Shown here in pieces: positions 1 to 17,331 of a DNA stretch of 64,000 nucleotides. The position numbers and the translations under genes were made by a program. The DNA is from Xestospongia muta (taxonomy: Eukaryota; Porifera; Demospongiae; Haplosclerida; Petrosiidae). The notes beneath the pieces are model-generated. The model was not told the origin of the DNA. It ran no database searches and saw nothing but the letters and a program-made list of their open reading frames with translations. Position 1 is the stretch's first letter. Each line of letters opens with the position of its first letter. The stretch lies in NCBI GenBank assembly GCA_963693285.1, contig OY848931.1, positions 3,328,079 through 3,392,078 of the forward strand, in the 5' to 3' direction.

Positions 1-1141
1 CACTTTGCTATTCTACTTAGTCCAGGAGTACCAGTATGTCTGTCTGTATGTCTGTATATATAACTGTCCATTTTATAGGAGTGACAAAGATCATAAGATC
101 CTTCAAACTATAGGAGTTGTGTTATTACCTATCTCTCTGATATGTATGTTACTGACAATATTGACCTATCTTTGTATGAGGTGAGGCACACGCACACACA
201 CATATATCAGTGATAGTATATCTGTCCATAGATCACTGTGGAGTATGAGGAACTATATTCATGTTATGTTATGTAGTAATTTATTGATAGCACAACTTCT
301 ATTTCTAAATTAATATTGTTGTTTGTTAGATATTGGTTGAAGTCATCTATATCACTTACTATAGTGATGGGTATAGGATGGTTAGCTAATGTTCTTTTCT
401 TTACTGACAAATTACTGTTCATTGCATATATAATGACAGTCTTTATTGCTGGTCAAGGTATTATTATCTTCATACTTTATGTCCCTCTATCTAAACATGT
501 AAGTATATTTATTACTAGTGATCCACTCTAAAAACTGATAGTTGATTTAACCAATATATGGTTATATGTTACATATCATTATATTATGATGCATATGGTT
601 ATATTGATAGTATGATGTAAACTGAAAGTAATCAAGTTGCAAATTTGATTACTATTTTCTGTGTATTTAACTGTTGAAAAATGATAGTGTTTTAATGTGA
701 TAAATGTCATACACACACACATACAGGTAAGAGAGGTTTATTCAAGATGGTGGCATAACAAACAAAATAACTATCAATTTCTCAGTAAACTAACTTTTAC
801 TGAATCAACTTTAATGCAGACATCAGTAAGTTACAATGATGTCATAATGACATCATGACATTTACTTGTTTACAGCTTAGTGGTAAAAATAGTGTAGGAT
901 CAGTTCCTACTGGTAATATCTATGAACAATATACTCTTGGAACATTTGATGGTATATATCCATTATATAACTATTGATCCATTGTTTATTATTAGAGAGT
1001 ATTATAGATATTGTAGAGAAATCTACATTGAATAATTATGGTCAAAGAAAAGAAATTGAACTTTCATTATCATACACTAATGAAGGAGATGAGATAATAT
1101 CTTCATTTACAACAATCATTCCAAAAGTCATCAAATATTAA
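1..1141 (+). pseudogene. Adhesion GPCR copy A, 3' part, internally deleted
   Basis: The window opens inside the GPS exon, just after the cleavage-site codons, and continues into a TM1 exon. Two lesions are visible. The TM1 exon has lost two bases after its acceptor at about 78 (the other copies read GTTAGTGAC here, this one GAGTGAC), which puts a TGA in the normal frame. The TM2 exon stops at about 306 and joins directly to the intron before the TM6-TM7 exon, so the rest of TM2 and all of TM3-TM5 (about 660 bp in copy B) are missing. The junction lies in a short shared ATTT/CTATTT stretch, suggesting a microhomology deletion. The TM6-TM7 exon and the type I tail (TAA at 1139) remain. The 5' part lies outside the window. 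Confidence 0.88.
530..690. mobile_element. MITE-like remnant in intron of copy A
   Basis: This segment of the intron before the post-TM7 exon shares blocks (GTTGATTTAACCAATATA; ATGATGTAAACTGAAAGTAA) with the inverted-repeat element at 18191-18421. The same intron in copies C, D, E, L and M is short and lacks it. It is probably an old insertion that predates the A/B duplication, because B carries it at the same place. Confidence 0.5.
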
Positions 1142-1224
1142 GTTTAGAAAAGTAACGATATTTTGTGTACTATTGTCTTTTTTAATTAATTGATTTTTCT
1201 TGTTATAAATGGTTTAGTATTACA

Positions 1225-3900
1225 TAAATGTGTTATTAAACTGACATTTGTCATATTTGTCTACCAGTAATAATCACAATTACATTAGATGTAATAATTA
1301 TTGTACAAGTAACATGATCGTTTTATTATGCATAATTATTGATTCTAATAAAATTTGTGGTTGACAATATATATATATTGACATGATCTCTGCCATTCTT
1401 TATTGTTGTTGTCATAAAGTTATTGAGTGTAGAAAATATACATTACATGTTGTTAGGAATTTAACTAGTACTGAGACATGGCCTCCAAAAATTTAGCTGG
1501 TCTCACGGAGAAAGGCAGAAGAACCCCAGTTAACACGTTGATGTGGGCCCGAAGCCTCCAGTCTTTCAAGCGTTCGGAAGAGGATCAAAAGAAGTACGAT
1601 ATATGTATAGAGAAACAAAATTCGAGAACTAATTTCTGAAGTGACGGAATACCATCTACCAGCGAGCGAAAGTCAACAGCAGAAGAAAAGACAAGAGAGT
1701 CACATTTATTACAGCGCTCTGTATATTATTTAGCAGAGAAATGCGATCCTACGCGATGACATGATTCGCGAGAGAATTGTAGTAGCGTACAAATGGACGA
1801 AGTCTTACCTCAGTTAAACAGCTATGATGATATAACAACTGAATAAATCCCAAACAGACACATAGAAGCCATTTAAAGAAGACAGACCTGACCTACAAAC
1901 CACAAAATCCATCTCCAAAGACAACCCAGTATCAACATCTAAAGGAGATTGTTTGTACAAAGTGTGGGAAAGTTCCTCCATGTGGTAGATTCTGGAAGTA
2001 CAATAAGACTAGTGGAAATTCAAGGACACAACAATGGACAACACATCTATACTTGAATGGCATCCAATGACCTTTAAAATTGACATGGTTGCTAGTGTCA
2101 CAGTTACTTCAGAGATTAAGTATTGGAGATCATGAGATGGATGATTTAAATCAAGCAAGTAGAAGAGGACCTATAGTGCTATTGTATGGAGTTTTATAGT
2201 TCATTGCAAGTTTTATACTTCCAATGAAGATGATTTTTTTACAAAATACCTGCTTTGCATGTACAATAGATTAGCGGAAGTTCTATTTAAGTACTCAAAA
2301 GAACTGTTCGCGGTGGTGACATTGACAATTAAACAACTGAGAGATTATTAATTATGACCAACCTTGTAGTAAAGACAGATAATAAGCCTCCAGATTCGCT
2401 CCTGTCCTCAAAGAATCTGGAAGAGTTACCTTGTGAATATAATAATTTAGGTTACAAATACAGTTTCATTTCTCAATTAGGTATGTGCAAGTCAAAGAAC
2501 TAAACACAGCAGACCAAGCACCTCTCTAGATCACCAATCTATTAAATGACCAAGAGATTAAAGATGAAGAATTTCAAAGTAAAGTAGAGGGTTTTATGAA
2601 CTTAATTATTAATAACCTCCCTACATTTGACAGATACCTCAGAGAGATCCAGAACATCAAGGAAGTGTTCCTATTCTACAGAAGTTGAAACAATAATGTT
2701 TGAAATGAACTACCAAAAGAGACTTATCCCAGGTATATGTATTAACTGAGATCTCACTAACAACAGTTTGTTACTGAAAGGAAGCCATTTAATTTTCCCT
2801 AAGACTCTACAAGCCAAGTAAATTCACTCCGGACATTAAAGCCTATACAAGTGTAAAAGCTACAAACACAGATTACCACAGGTTGAACTCCTATAACCTT
2901 CACTACTCCCAAACATACCCTGGGAAATAGTAGCTACAGATCTCATTATGTGTAAACAAAATTACTATCTATTCATCATTGTTTACTATTATTATCGTTA
3001 TATTGAAGTAGTAAATCTACTGTCATTGACCACTGAAGCAGTAATGAAATAGTTAAAGGGAATTTTTACAAGACATGATATTCCACAGACTATTATCTCA
3101 AATAACGAACCTGATATTCATCCTGTCAATTTAGTAAATTTTCAGTTAATTTAAAGACATTACAAGTGTCCCAAGATATACCTAAGGAAATAATACGGCA
3201 GAGAGAGGTGTACAAACCTTGAATAATCTATGGAAAAGTCAAACAACCCTTACCTGATACTATTGTCATGCAATTCGTCTATACTGTCCTCCTAGATTGT
3301 ACCAATTCATTCTTAACTGACTTCTGTCATTCATCACAACTTTATTTAACCTAGGTCATTCTCCCCTCTGTATTGTTCCTTTGGCATTCTAATTTGGTAT
3401 CCACACTTCCTCTCCTGTTTACTTCTGTTGTTCAATGTTGTTTATCAAAGTATCTTTTGTGCTTTTTTTCTTTACTTTAAAAATTGGGAATTTGAAGTTT
3501 TAAGGTAACAGTAGTAATTGTGCAAGCTTCTAGTCTAAAGATCCCAATTGTAATCAAACAGCTGGAGAGTTTTTAGAAGGTTCTGAAAGCAATAAACACA
3601 ATGTCAATACATCAATACCTTCCAGGCATGTAATTATAAGGAATGGCTGAATTTCAAGACCACCCAAGTTATACACAATATCACTAAATATTTTTCATGT
3701 GTGACGTCTAATCTTTTGATATTTGTGATGTACTTATAAGGAAATATATTGTAATAATGTTGTAACTATTAGAAAGTTATGAATATTTATCATTTGTGGT
3801 TTACTATAATATATTGACGTGATCTCTTCATTCTTGTTGTCGTAAAGTTATTGAGTGCCAATAGTAGATATTATATAATCTGTTGACAATAGTCTACATT
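1225..3900 (+). mobile_element. Degenerate Ty3/Gypsy LTR retrotransposon 1
   Basis: Decayed pol matches appear in the expected order, broken by stops and frameshifts. They are a CxxC knuckle-like piece near 1960, a protease-like LNG..FKID segment near 2055, an RNase H segment at about 2290-2520 (YSKELFAVV, then a KTDNKP-like TDN motif and LLSSKNLEEL), and an integrase core at about 2920-3240 with 'PWEIVATDL', a YYYRYIEVV stretch, RHDIPQTI and AERGVQTLNNLWK. Most of the reverse transcriptase is missing. Flanking segments at about 1330-1450 and 3790-3900 resemble each other (ATTTGTGGTT..., GACNTGATCTCT, CATAAAGTTATTGAGTG) and are read as worn LTRs. The 3' LTR ends about 25 bp before the start codon of gene B. 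Boundaries are approximate. Confidence 0.72.
3873..3887 (+). promoter_or_regulatory. Shared upstream element, gene B
   Basis: ATATAATCTGTTGAC lies about 35 bp before the start codon. The same word, or a one- or two-base variant, occurs at a similar distance before C, D, L and M although the surrounding sequence differs. A core-promoter role is inferred. Confidence 0.35.
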
Positions 3901-3921
3901 GTTGGAGTTAGGAAGTTAGTC

Positions 3922-8686
<4,765 letters not shown>

Positions 8687-8805
8687 GTTTATAAAAGTAA
8701 TGATTTTTTGTGTACCATTGTCTTTTTTAATTAATTGATATTTTCCTGTTTTATATAGACATTGTGTTTTTAATCAATTTAATGTGTGCATTATGTCATT
8801 TATAT

Positions 8806-9037
8806 TATCATATCTTAAAACACTTGATATTCTATCATGTGTTCACATTAGCAAGTATGAAGTCTCTCTTATATATATTACTATATTAAATATAATCCAT
8901 TATATAGAGAAGCTGTTATTAAATTACAGAAAACATGTCATACAATAAACTATAGTACAGATCCTCCTCAATATATGTCATTAGATAGAGAAGGAATACC
9001 TGACTTACCAGTGGAATCCATGTTAAATAGATTATGA
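8806..9037 (+). pseudogene. LRR (FBXL/AMN1-like) 3' exons, orphan copy
   Basis: Only the last two exons of the LRR gene seen complete at 25631-26443 are present: the LKTLDILSCVHISK repeat exon ending at about 8858 and the terminal exon 8908-9037 ending in LPVESMLNRL and TGA. The preceding exons are absent, so it is a truncated relic carried in the spacer between B and C. The terminal exon itself is open. Confidence 0.75.
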
Positions 9038-9104
9038 GGTTATCTTGTAAATATTCTATTTTTATTGTATTAATTATATAATAAACCAGACACCTGACTA
9101 ATAT

Positions 9105-11290
9105 TGTGTTTAGTTACACGTTAATGTACATATTTGGCTACCAACAATAATTATAATAATTATGATGAATTAATATTTGATTGACTGCTTTCATTATACA
9201 TAGTTATTATAAAATTTGTGGTTGACTATATGTAAATTGATGTGATCTCTGTCCAATCTTTTTGCTGTATAGTTGTTGACTATAGATAGCATACATTAGA
9301 TGGTGTCAGAACTTCAACCAGTACAGACAACTCCTCCTACCACTTTACTCCTCCCAAATTGTTTAAGTTTAGCCCGTCTAGATCTCATAAAGAAATGGAG
9401 AAAAAACTCAAGTTAACACATTGATGTGGACACAAAGGAGACAATGTCCTCCAAATTTTCAAGAATTCAGAATAGGATCAAAAGTATGATATAGTGAAAC
9501 AAAAATTCAAAAACTATTTTCTGCAGGGACAGAACACCATTTACCAACGAGTGAAATTCAACAGCAGAAAGCCGTACATCATATAAAATAACTATAATAT
9601 TACAATAGATTAAACAAGTAAAACAACTGTAGAAGGAGTTAATAAGAAATCTCAAACAGCCATGTAGAAGCAATTTAAAGAAGACAGATCTGACTTAGAT
9701 CTCTGCACAAACCACAAAATCCAGCCCCAAAGACAACCCAATATCAAGATCTAAAGGACAGTTTGTACAAGGCGAAAAAAGCTTCCTCTTTGTGGGAGAT
9801 TCCACTGTGGCACTGACCTGCCTCTGAAGCCAGACACCACAAGTGTGGAAGTACAATGCTGTTGAGACTAATTAATGCACTTCAAAAGATGATTTCTTGA
9901 GAGCATTGGAGAGACACAGCAATGGATAACACATCTATATCTGAATGGGCACCCAGTGACCTTTAAAATGATACATTTGTTTCAGAGAGTATGAGAGATC
10001 ACACGATAGATAGATAAATCAATCAAGTAATGTAGAGGCTATATCCTGGTCCTTTACGCCCACAGAACAGTTCAAAAAGGAAAGATTGGCAGTGACATGG
10101 CAGCTGAGAGGTTGTTAATTGAGCCTGAGTTTGTAGTAGAGACAGACAATAAGACTCTAGTTCCTCTCCTGTCCTCAAAGAATCTGGAAGAGTTACTTTG
10201 AGAATATAACAATTTAGGTTACAAATACAGTTTCATTTCTCAATTAGGCATGTGTGAGTCAAAGAACTAAACACAGCAGACCAAGCACCTCTCTAGATCA
10301 CCAATCCCATTAAATGACCAAGAGATTAAAGACAAAGAATTTCAAAGTAAAGTAGAGGCTTTTGTGAACTTAATTATTAATAACCTCCCTACATCTGACA
10401 GATACCCCAGAGACATTCAGAGCATCAAGACAAAAGTTGAAACAATACTGTTTGAAATGAACTACCAAAAGAGACTTATCCCAGGTATATGTATTAACTG
10501 ATATATCACTAACAACAGATTTGTTACTGAAAGGAAGCCATCTAATTTTCCGTAAGACTCTGCAAGTCAAATACTCAAATAAATTCACTCCAAACATCAA
10601 GGCCTATACAAGTGTAAAGAGCATACTAGAAGATAAGACTGGTGGATTAGAATAACAGCTCAAATTAAAGAAAGATCAAGAGGTCTTTAATATAATACAA
10701 ACACAGACAATCACAGGTTGAACTCCTATAACCTTCACTACTTCCAAACATACCCTGGGAAATTGTAGCTACAGATGTCTTTATGTGTAAACAAAATTAC
10801 TATCTATTAGTCATTGTTTACTATTATTATTGTTATGTTGAAGTAGCAGATCTGTCATTGACCACTTAAGCAGTAATTGAATAGTTAAAGGAAATTTTAC
10901 AGAACATTATTTTCTACAAACAATTATCTCAAAATAATGAACCTGATATTTCTCCTCTCAATTTAAAGGATTGGCAAAGCCTCCAATCTAAAGATTCCAT
11001 TTGTAATCCAACAGCTGGAAAGTTTCTAAGTAATGAGGACAATGTCAATACCTTCTAATTACAAAGAGTGGCCTAATTTCAAGACCTCCCAAGAGATACA
11101 CAATATATATAACTAAATATTTTTCATGTGTGACGTCTAAACTTTTGATATTTGTAATGTCCTTATAAGGAAATTATAAATATTTATCATTTGTGGTTTA
11201 CTATATATTGACGTGGTCTCTTCATTCTTGTTGTCATAAAGTTAGAGTGCCAATAGTAGATATTACATAATCTGTTGAGAATTAGAGTTC
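9105..11290 (+). mobile_element. Degenerate Ty3/Gypsy LTR retrotransposon 2
   Basis: A sister of the element at 1225-3900, with stops and indels. The RNase H part is clearer: SWSFTPTEQFKKERLAVTW at about 10040-10100, then EFVVETDNKTLVPLL and SSKNLEELL at about 10118-10200. Integrase-like PWEIVATDV and YYYYCYVEVA follow at about 10755-10850, and the C-terminal integrase half is lost. LTR-like flanks lie at about 9105-9300 and 11105-11290. Just inside the 5' one is TGGTGTCAGAAC (about 9300), which resembles a tRNA primer-binding site. The 3' end lies just before gene C, mirroring element 1 and gene B, so the element was probably duplicated with the receptor unit. Confidence 0.72.
11265..11279 (+). 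promoter_or_regulatory. Shared upstream element, gene C
   Basis: ACATAATCTGTTGAG, a variant of the element before gene B, about 25 bp before the start codon and inside the 3' LTR-like segment. Confidence 0.3.
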
Positions 11291-11301
11291 ATAAGTTAGT
11301 C

Positions 11302-11400
11302 ATGTTTACTGGTGTGTGTCTCTGTTTTATATCTCTTCTTTATCTGTCAACTAAAGCTGAAGATGTTGAAATGTAAGTCAAATACTAGTACTGATATTGA

Positions 11401-11456
<56 letters not shown>

Positions 11457-14400
11457 GCAACTTAGAATTCTCACTAGTTCTTCAGTATACACAACCACCT
11501 AGTAATGACAATTGTTATAAATTGAATGTACCAAATGAAGGTGTTCTCATTAAAGCAATAATAGACAATACTACAGTTGTTCCACTTCATCTCTATTATG
11601 TAAATGGAACAGAAAAGAAAATTCCTAATAACACGAAAAGTATTCCCACAGTAACCTTCATTAACTCATCATTCCTTAATTTAACATATAATGATACTGC
11701 ATATAATACTACTACATATGCTACATATACTACATATACTGTACCATTTACTGCCTCATCAGCTGTTGGACCATATCTTTATAACATTACCATTAACAAT
11801 GATCTACTGTTAAATCAAACAGTACGTTTTGCATGGAATCAGACATACAGAGCACCTCGTGCTAATTGTGATGTGTGGGCGTTAGACAACATCAGTATAT
11901 CTCTACAACACAATGGATGTTATCGATACATATATCAACAAGACTTTGACAATGAAGAAACCCCTGATTGGGATCTTGTTAACTCAAATATTTCATTTAA
12001 CTATAGTGAATGTGATAGTTCAAATGGTTGTCTTTATTTTATTAGTGGTCCTAACTATGAAGGAGTAAAAAGTCATAATAATAAAACTATAGGAAGTCGT
12101 CAAGCAACATCCCCAATGTTAGATCTTCAAGTTATTACACCTGTTACTCTACCATCTTCACCTACTACTTATAAAGAGAATAATTGTAATAATGATGACA
12201 ATATAATGTAAGTAATGTCTTTATATATCAATAAATACAATATATTTCTTTCTTCTCAGAATTATAAGTTTCTTACTTCAATTAACTCATTTCATTGGAC
12301 CTGGTCCATGTACTGATAACTCACCTAATGTTATCCTTCTCTCTCTACATACTGAAGATACCTCATCACCTTTGGCATATTTTGTACCAGTGGGTAACAA
12401 ATACTGGCCTTATTTTAATGGGAGTAGTTTATATAATGTTCCAATATACTCTCCTAGTAATACTGAGAATACATTAATTACAACATGTCTCAATAATAAT
12501 ATCAGTCAATTCTCATTGAGTTGGATACAAGAGAACTATACTATTAATAAAGATATCTGGAGTCTTAGTCAAGTCAATATAACATTAAAACAATATGAGT
12601 TATGTTATAAGAATGAGTGAGTAATATCTCTTTATATTATGTTATAATATCTCTTTGTAGATCTTGGAGTCTTTATAATGGTAATATATCCCAATCACTA
12701 TGTACTAATAACAATACATTGATGTTTGATAATGGAAATGGATCATCACCACGTAGTGCTAACCTTTCTCTCTCCTATCATTGTGGTATAACTTGTTCTA
12801 CTGATGGTATATGGCCAGAGACACTACAAGGTCATAATGTCACTGGTTTTTACTGTTATAAAGGAACTGTTAGTGGTAAATGATATCTTCTCTTCTCCTT
12901 ACATTATAATCCTCTCTAACAGGTACCAGACTATGTAAACAAGATGGAAACTGGGATGATAATATTTATTGTTTTACTAGTGAACAATTTAATGCTGTAT
13001 TATCAAAAGTATAGCACTAATATAATTTATAATATCATCTCTCACTCTATTACATACACAGATCAATAGTTCTTCTATAACAGCTTTGGAAATATTAAGT
13101 GAAAATAATGAAGATATAACAGTTGATCAAATCATTTTCTTATTGTCTACTATTGTTAATAACCAGTTAATCCAGTCACCAGAACCTGTTTCTATTAATT
13201 TCACTAAGGTATCTATAATCATAATATTGTATGATATATTAGATTATTACAGTATTTTAAAAATGTGATCAATGATTTACTAACCAATGAGAATATTCCT
13301 GATGACAAGGTAAGGTTTATTGTTTACATAGCACCAATTACATGACTCATGATAACATCATAATTATTACTAATTATAGGATAAGAGGCGATCTATTGGT
13401 AGTCAACTCCTCTTAACATTAGATCTATTTGCACTATATCTCTATAATACTACAAGACTACAGATGATAGGAGATACTATTGGTAGGTATATATATATAT
13501 ATATATTAGTTGTATACTCTATGTCTCTCTTGTATATATAGCATTTACTGTTAAAGAGATTACAAGTATAACTGGTCCAATTCAAGCAATATCTGTTAAT
13601 AATAATTCCATTACATTACCTCCTGATATATTTGATAATCTACCAGTTAAAATAGCTTCATTTTACTACCAAAATTTATCAAGATGGTTACCTCCTGATC
13701 ATCCTAACCAATCTATCATATCTCCAGTTCTCTCTTCTACTAATTGTACAGACTGTTCTATAACAGATCTGACTAGACCAGTTAAAATCTTGTTTAACTT
13801 GTCTAGTCAACAGGTATAACAAGATATACTCAGTTGTCATAGCAATGTTATCTCTTCTTCCTCTATACAGATTTCGAGTAGTGATAATTTATCTTGTGTA
13901 TATTGGAAGTTTGAATTGTACATAATCCTATCACTAATATATTGAGTGTATTATATCTCCTATTAGATCTGATATAACATTACCAAGTGGTGAGTGGAAC
14001 AGTAATGGATGTAGTCTTATTAGTCAAGAGGGTTCAACAGTAAGATGTCAATGTGATCATCTAACACACTTTGCTATTCTACTTAGTCCAGGAGTACCAG
14101 TATGTCTGTTTGTATGTCTGTATATATAACTGTCCATTTTATAGGTTAGCGACAAAGATCATAAGATCCTTCAAACTATAGGAGTTGTGTTACTACCTAT
14201 CTCTCTGATATGTATGTTACTGACAATATTGACCTATCTTTGTATGAGGTAAGACACACACACACATATATATTAATGATGGTATATGTGTCCATAGATC
14301 ACTGTGGAGTATGAGGAACTATATTCATGTTATGTTATGTAGTAATTTATTGATAGCACAACTTCTATTTGTAGTGGGTATTGAACAAACCAAGTATTGG

Positions 14401-15729
14401 GTATGTAGTCATGTGGCTGTCATGTGATTCTTCCTGTCATTTAGTATGTGTGTTCATCAATAGCTGTAGTACTGCAGTACATGTTTCTAGTGACATTTAT
14501 GTGGATGTTAATGGAGGGTGTGGTCTTATATGTTGCTCTGGTTAGGGTTTTCATTAAACATCCTAAACGTTATATAGTGTGTTTTACGCTATTGAGTTAT
14601 GGTCTGTTAATTGTATTAATTAATTTCCTAATTGTAAATTTTATTTTATTCAGGTATTCCTGGAGTATATATGTTAATTATAGTACCTATTGGATATCTT
14701 GTTGGTATTGATGAAAACCACAGCCATTACTTGTTATACGAGAATGAAAAACTGGTTGCGTTAGTAATTGTAGTTATATAATTATTTAATGATAGTAAGT
14801 ATTTTGTAGATGTTGGTTGAATTATGAGAGTGGATTTATATGGTCATTTATTATACCAGTTATCTTAATACTACTAGTAAGTTTAATGGATGGACAGACA
14901 AATGTAATGTTACATTATCAGGTCAATATTGGTTTCTTCATCATGTCTATTGTTATAATGAGAAGACATCAAAAATCACAACTGAATAAAACTAAAGTTG
15001 ATAATATCAAGTAAGATGTATTTAAATTTCTAAATTAATAATGTTATTTGTTAGATATTGGTTGAAGTCATCTATATCACTTACTATAGTAATGGGTATA
15101 GGATGGCTAGCTAATGTTCTTTTCTTTAGTGACAAATTACTGTTCATTGCATATATAATGACAGTCTTTATTGCTGGTCAAGGTATTATTATCTTCATAC
15201 TTTATGTCCCTCTATCTAAACATGTAAGTATATATATCACTAGAAGTGGATTAATGTTACAACACACACTCACACACACACATACAGGTAAGAGAGGCTT
15301 ACTCAAGATGGTGGAGCAATCAACAAAATAACTATCAATTTCTCAGTAAACTATCTTTCAGTAAATCTCTGACATCAGTAAGTTACAATGATGTCATAAT
15401 GACATCATGACATTTACTTGTTTACAGGTTAGTGGTAAAAATAGTGCAAAATCAGTTCCTACTGGTAATATCTATGGACAATATACTCTTGGAACATTTG
15501 ATGGTATGTATCCATTATATAACTGTTGATCCATTGTTTATTATTAGAGAGTACAGCAGATATTTTAGAAAAATCAAAACTGAAAATTGAAAAATTCATA
15601 CCAGATAATACAAATAAGAGCAATGATCTAGAGAATATTGAATATACTCTAGTACTAAAAAATGAAGGAGCAGTAGTTATATCTAAAGCTGAAGTAGCTT
15701 TCTCTGAATGTTATTACACCAAATACTGA
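11302..15729 (+). CDS. Adhesion GPCR with Reelin-like ectodomain, no stalk (gene C)
   Basis: It has the same 21-exon plan as gene B, closing in frame to about 1,126 residues. First exons: 11302-11372, 11458-12207, 12260-12616, 12661-12875, 12923-13008, 13062-13208. Exons 2-4 carry the Reelin-repeat-like region (NEGVLIKA, VRFAWNQT, VWALDNISI, SNGCLYF). Exon 4 passes from LSLSYHC almost directly to the HRM motif TCSTDGIWPE, so the Ser/Thr stalk of its paralogs is essentially absent. GAIN follows, then the GPS exon 13967-14099 with CDHLTHFAIL, then 7TM. In contrast to B the tail is type II (IEYTLVLKNEGAVVISKAEV, ending ECYYTKY). The 7TM and GAIN exons are nearly identical to those of B, implying recent duplication or gene conversion. 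Confidence 0.9.
11404..11456 (+). repeat. (CT)n microsatellite in intron 1 of gene C
   Basis: About 53 bp of pure CT abutting the acceptor AG at 11456-11457. It is a third of the length of the same tract in B, so the length differs between paralogs. Confidence 0.95.
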
Positions 15730-15912
15730 TACACTGTATTATGTTAACATCATTTGATGCAACATACTTCAACTATTATTTTTCAACTTTATTACAACAT
15801 GTAATACTTTATTTGTTTAATACAATACATGTACCAGTAACATGTAATATTTTATTTTTAATGTAATTATTATTTAATTAACAAGTTGTCCTGAAATGTT
15901 TACTAGTAAAGT

Positions 15913-16190
15913 AAGATAGCTATGGCAATGTCAGGTGGAGTTGACTCTACTGTGGCAGCTCTCTTACTAAAGAAACAAGGTGAGTATATCCTCATAATAA
16001 TCACACTATCCTGCTCTTACAAGGATATCAAGTAGAGGGTGTATTTATGGTTAATTGGGACAAGAAAGATGAATTAGGAGTGTGTACTTCAGATACTGAG
16101 AATCCTCAAGTCCAAGAGGTGTGTCATCATATTGGGATATCATGTCATCGAGTGGAGTTTGTTAAGGAATATTAGAACAATGTGTTCCAC
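15913..16190 (+). pseudogene. tRNA-specific 2-thiouridylase (TRMU/MnmA) 5' fragment
   Basis: Two exons with a GT..AG intron (donor 15980, acceptor just before 16024) encode KIAMAMSGGVDSTVAALLLK and then YQVEGVFMVNWDKKDELGVC, followed by a VQEVCHHIGISCHRVEF-like stretch. This is the PP-loop ATP-binding SGGVDS motif and the downstream N-terminal region of MnmA/TRMU, which thiolates the wobble uridine of tRNAs. At 16173 a TAG stands where the family has the Trp of a KEYW motif, and nothing recognisable follows. It is a broken, truncated copy of a conserved gene stranded inside the receptor cluster. Confidence 0.85.
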
Positions 16191-17331
16191 TTGATGTATT
16201 TGGTATCAGAATATTCCAATGTTTTAGGAAAGAGTGTGACTACAAATATAAGTTGTAGTTTTGGACGACCAAACTTGGCTAATCAGCCAATAAATAAACT
16301 ATTTACACTTACGTCACCTACACTAATATTCTTGGAATGTACTCAGTTGCCAAGTGAAGACAGTAATTTGTCATTGTAGTCAAACTATTTACTACAACTG
16401 TGGAGTACATCAATCAGGATGTTTACTCAGCTGGCTGATGACCTAAGATTGGCCACCCAAGACTACAATTAATCATTGACATTCTTTAGTCTTTACATAT
16501 ACGTCACACTACTCTAATATTCTGGGAATGAAATTATTTGATACAAGACTACAATTAATCATTGACGTATTCTAATCTTTACATATATATCACCATACTC
16601 TAATATTCTGGGAATGAATTCGGTTGATCACTCAAGACTAAGATTTATCTTTTGTACTCATACTATTTACTAGAACATTGGAGTACACTAATCTAAATGT
16701 TGTACATCAGCATACTTCAATAGTATAGGAATATATTCAGTAGTTATATCAAATACATTCTTATAATATTAGAGTATATTGGTGTAGATGTAAATGTTAG
16801 AGTTTGACAAAGATAACTTGTAGTCTTGACTAGCAAAAAAGTGATTTGGTTCCTGAGCCAATTAAGCACAGCATTAGTGTATTCAATGCTCTAGGAAAGT
16901 CAGAGTATGGCTACATTAGATTCTGACTATGTTACTTGTTGCACTTATTCTCAACAAAGTCTAACAGTCTTTATATGAAACCTGAAATATATGTATATAT
17001 TATATAGAGTATAACCACATTCATTATGTAGTCAAGACTAATGAATTGGTTACTATCCCTTCTAGTGTTTCTATTGTAAAGAATTCAGAAACAGACTAAG
17101 TCTACATGAACTCTTTCTCTATCTCTTAAGTTCATTAAACAAACAGTAGTTACATAACCAACACTCGTAAAGTTATTTATTCTCACTGCAAAAATTGATT
17201 CCTATTTTAGTACACATTGACATATTGATATATAGACATTCTAGGAGTTAATGTGTTGACATTATGAGAATAGAATTATGGGAATTGACATTATGACATG
17301 TTGACATAATGAGAGTTGACTTATTGAAGGT
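16191..17331. other. AT-rich spacer between two gene fragments
   Basis: No convincing gene. It contains the degenerate tandem repeat at 16440-16645, scattered copies of a CTAATATTCTGGGAATG-like word with flanks from about 16320 to 16740, and several short TTGACATTATGA-like repeats near 17215-17325. Confidence 0.6.
16440..16645. repeat. Imperfect tandem repeat, about 90-95 bp
   Basis: Two adjacent copies share ACTACAATTAATCATTGAC, a CTTTACATATA stretch and CTAATATTCTGGGAATGAA. Weaker copies flank them on both sides (for example at about 16315). Confidence 0.7.

Noticed and set aside
1480..3540. A functional retrotransposon upstream of gene B
   Set aside because: Multiple stops and frameshifts, most of the reverse transcriptase missing and LTRs well diverged from each other.
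16182..16379. Open frame continuing the TRMU fragment
   Set aside because: It follows the in-frame TAG at 16173 and resembles the local spacer repeats, not TRMU.
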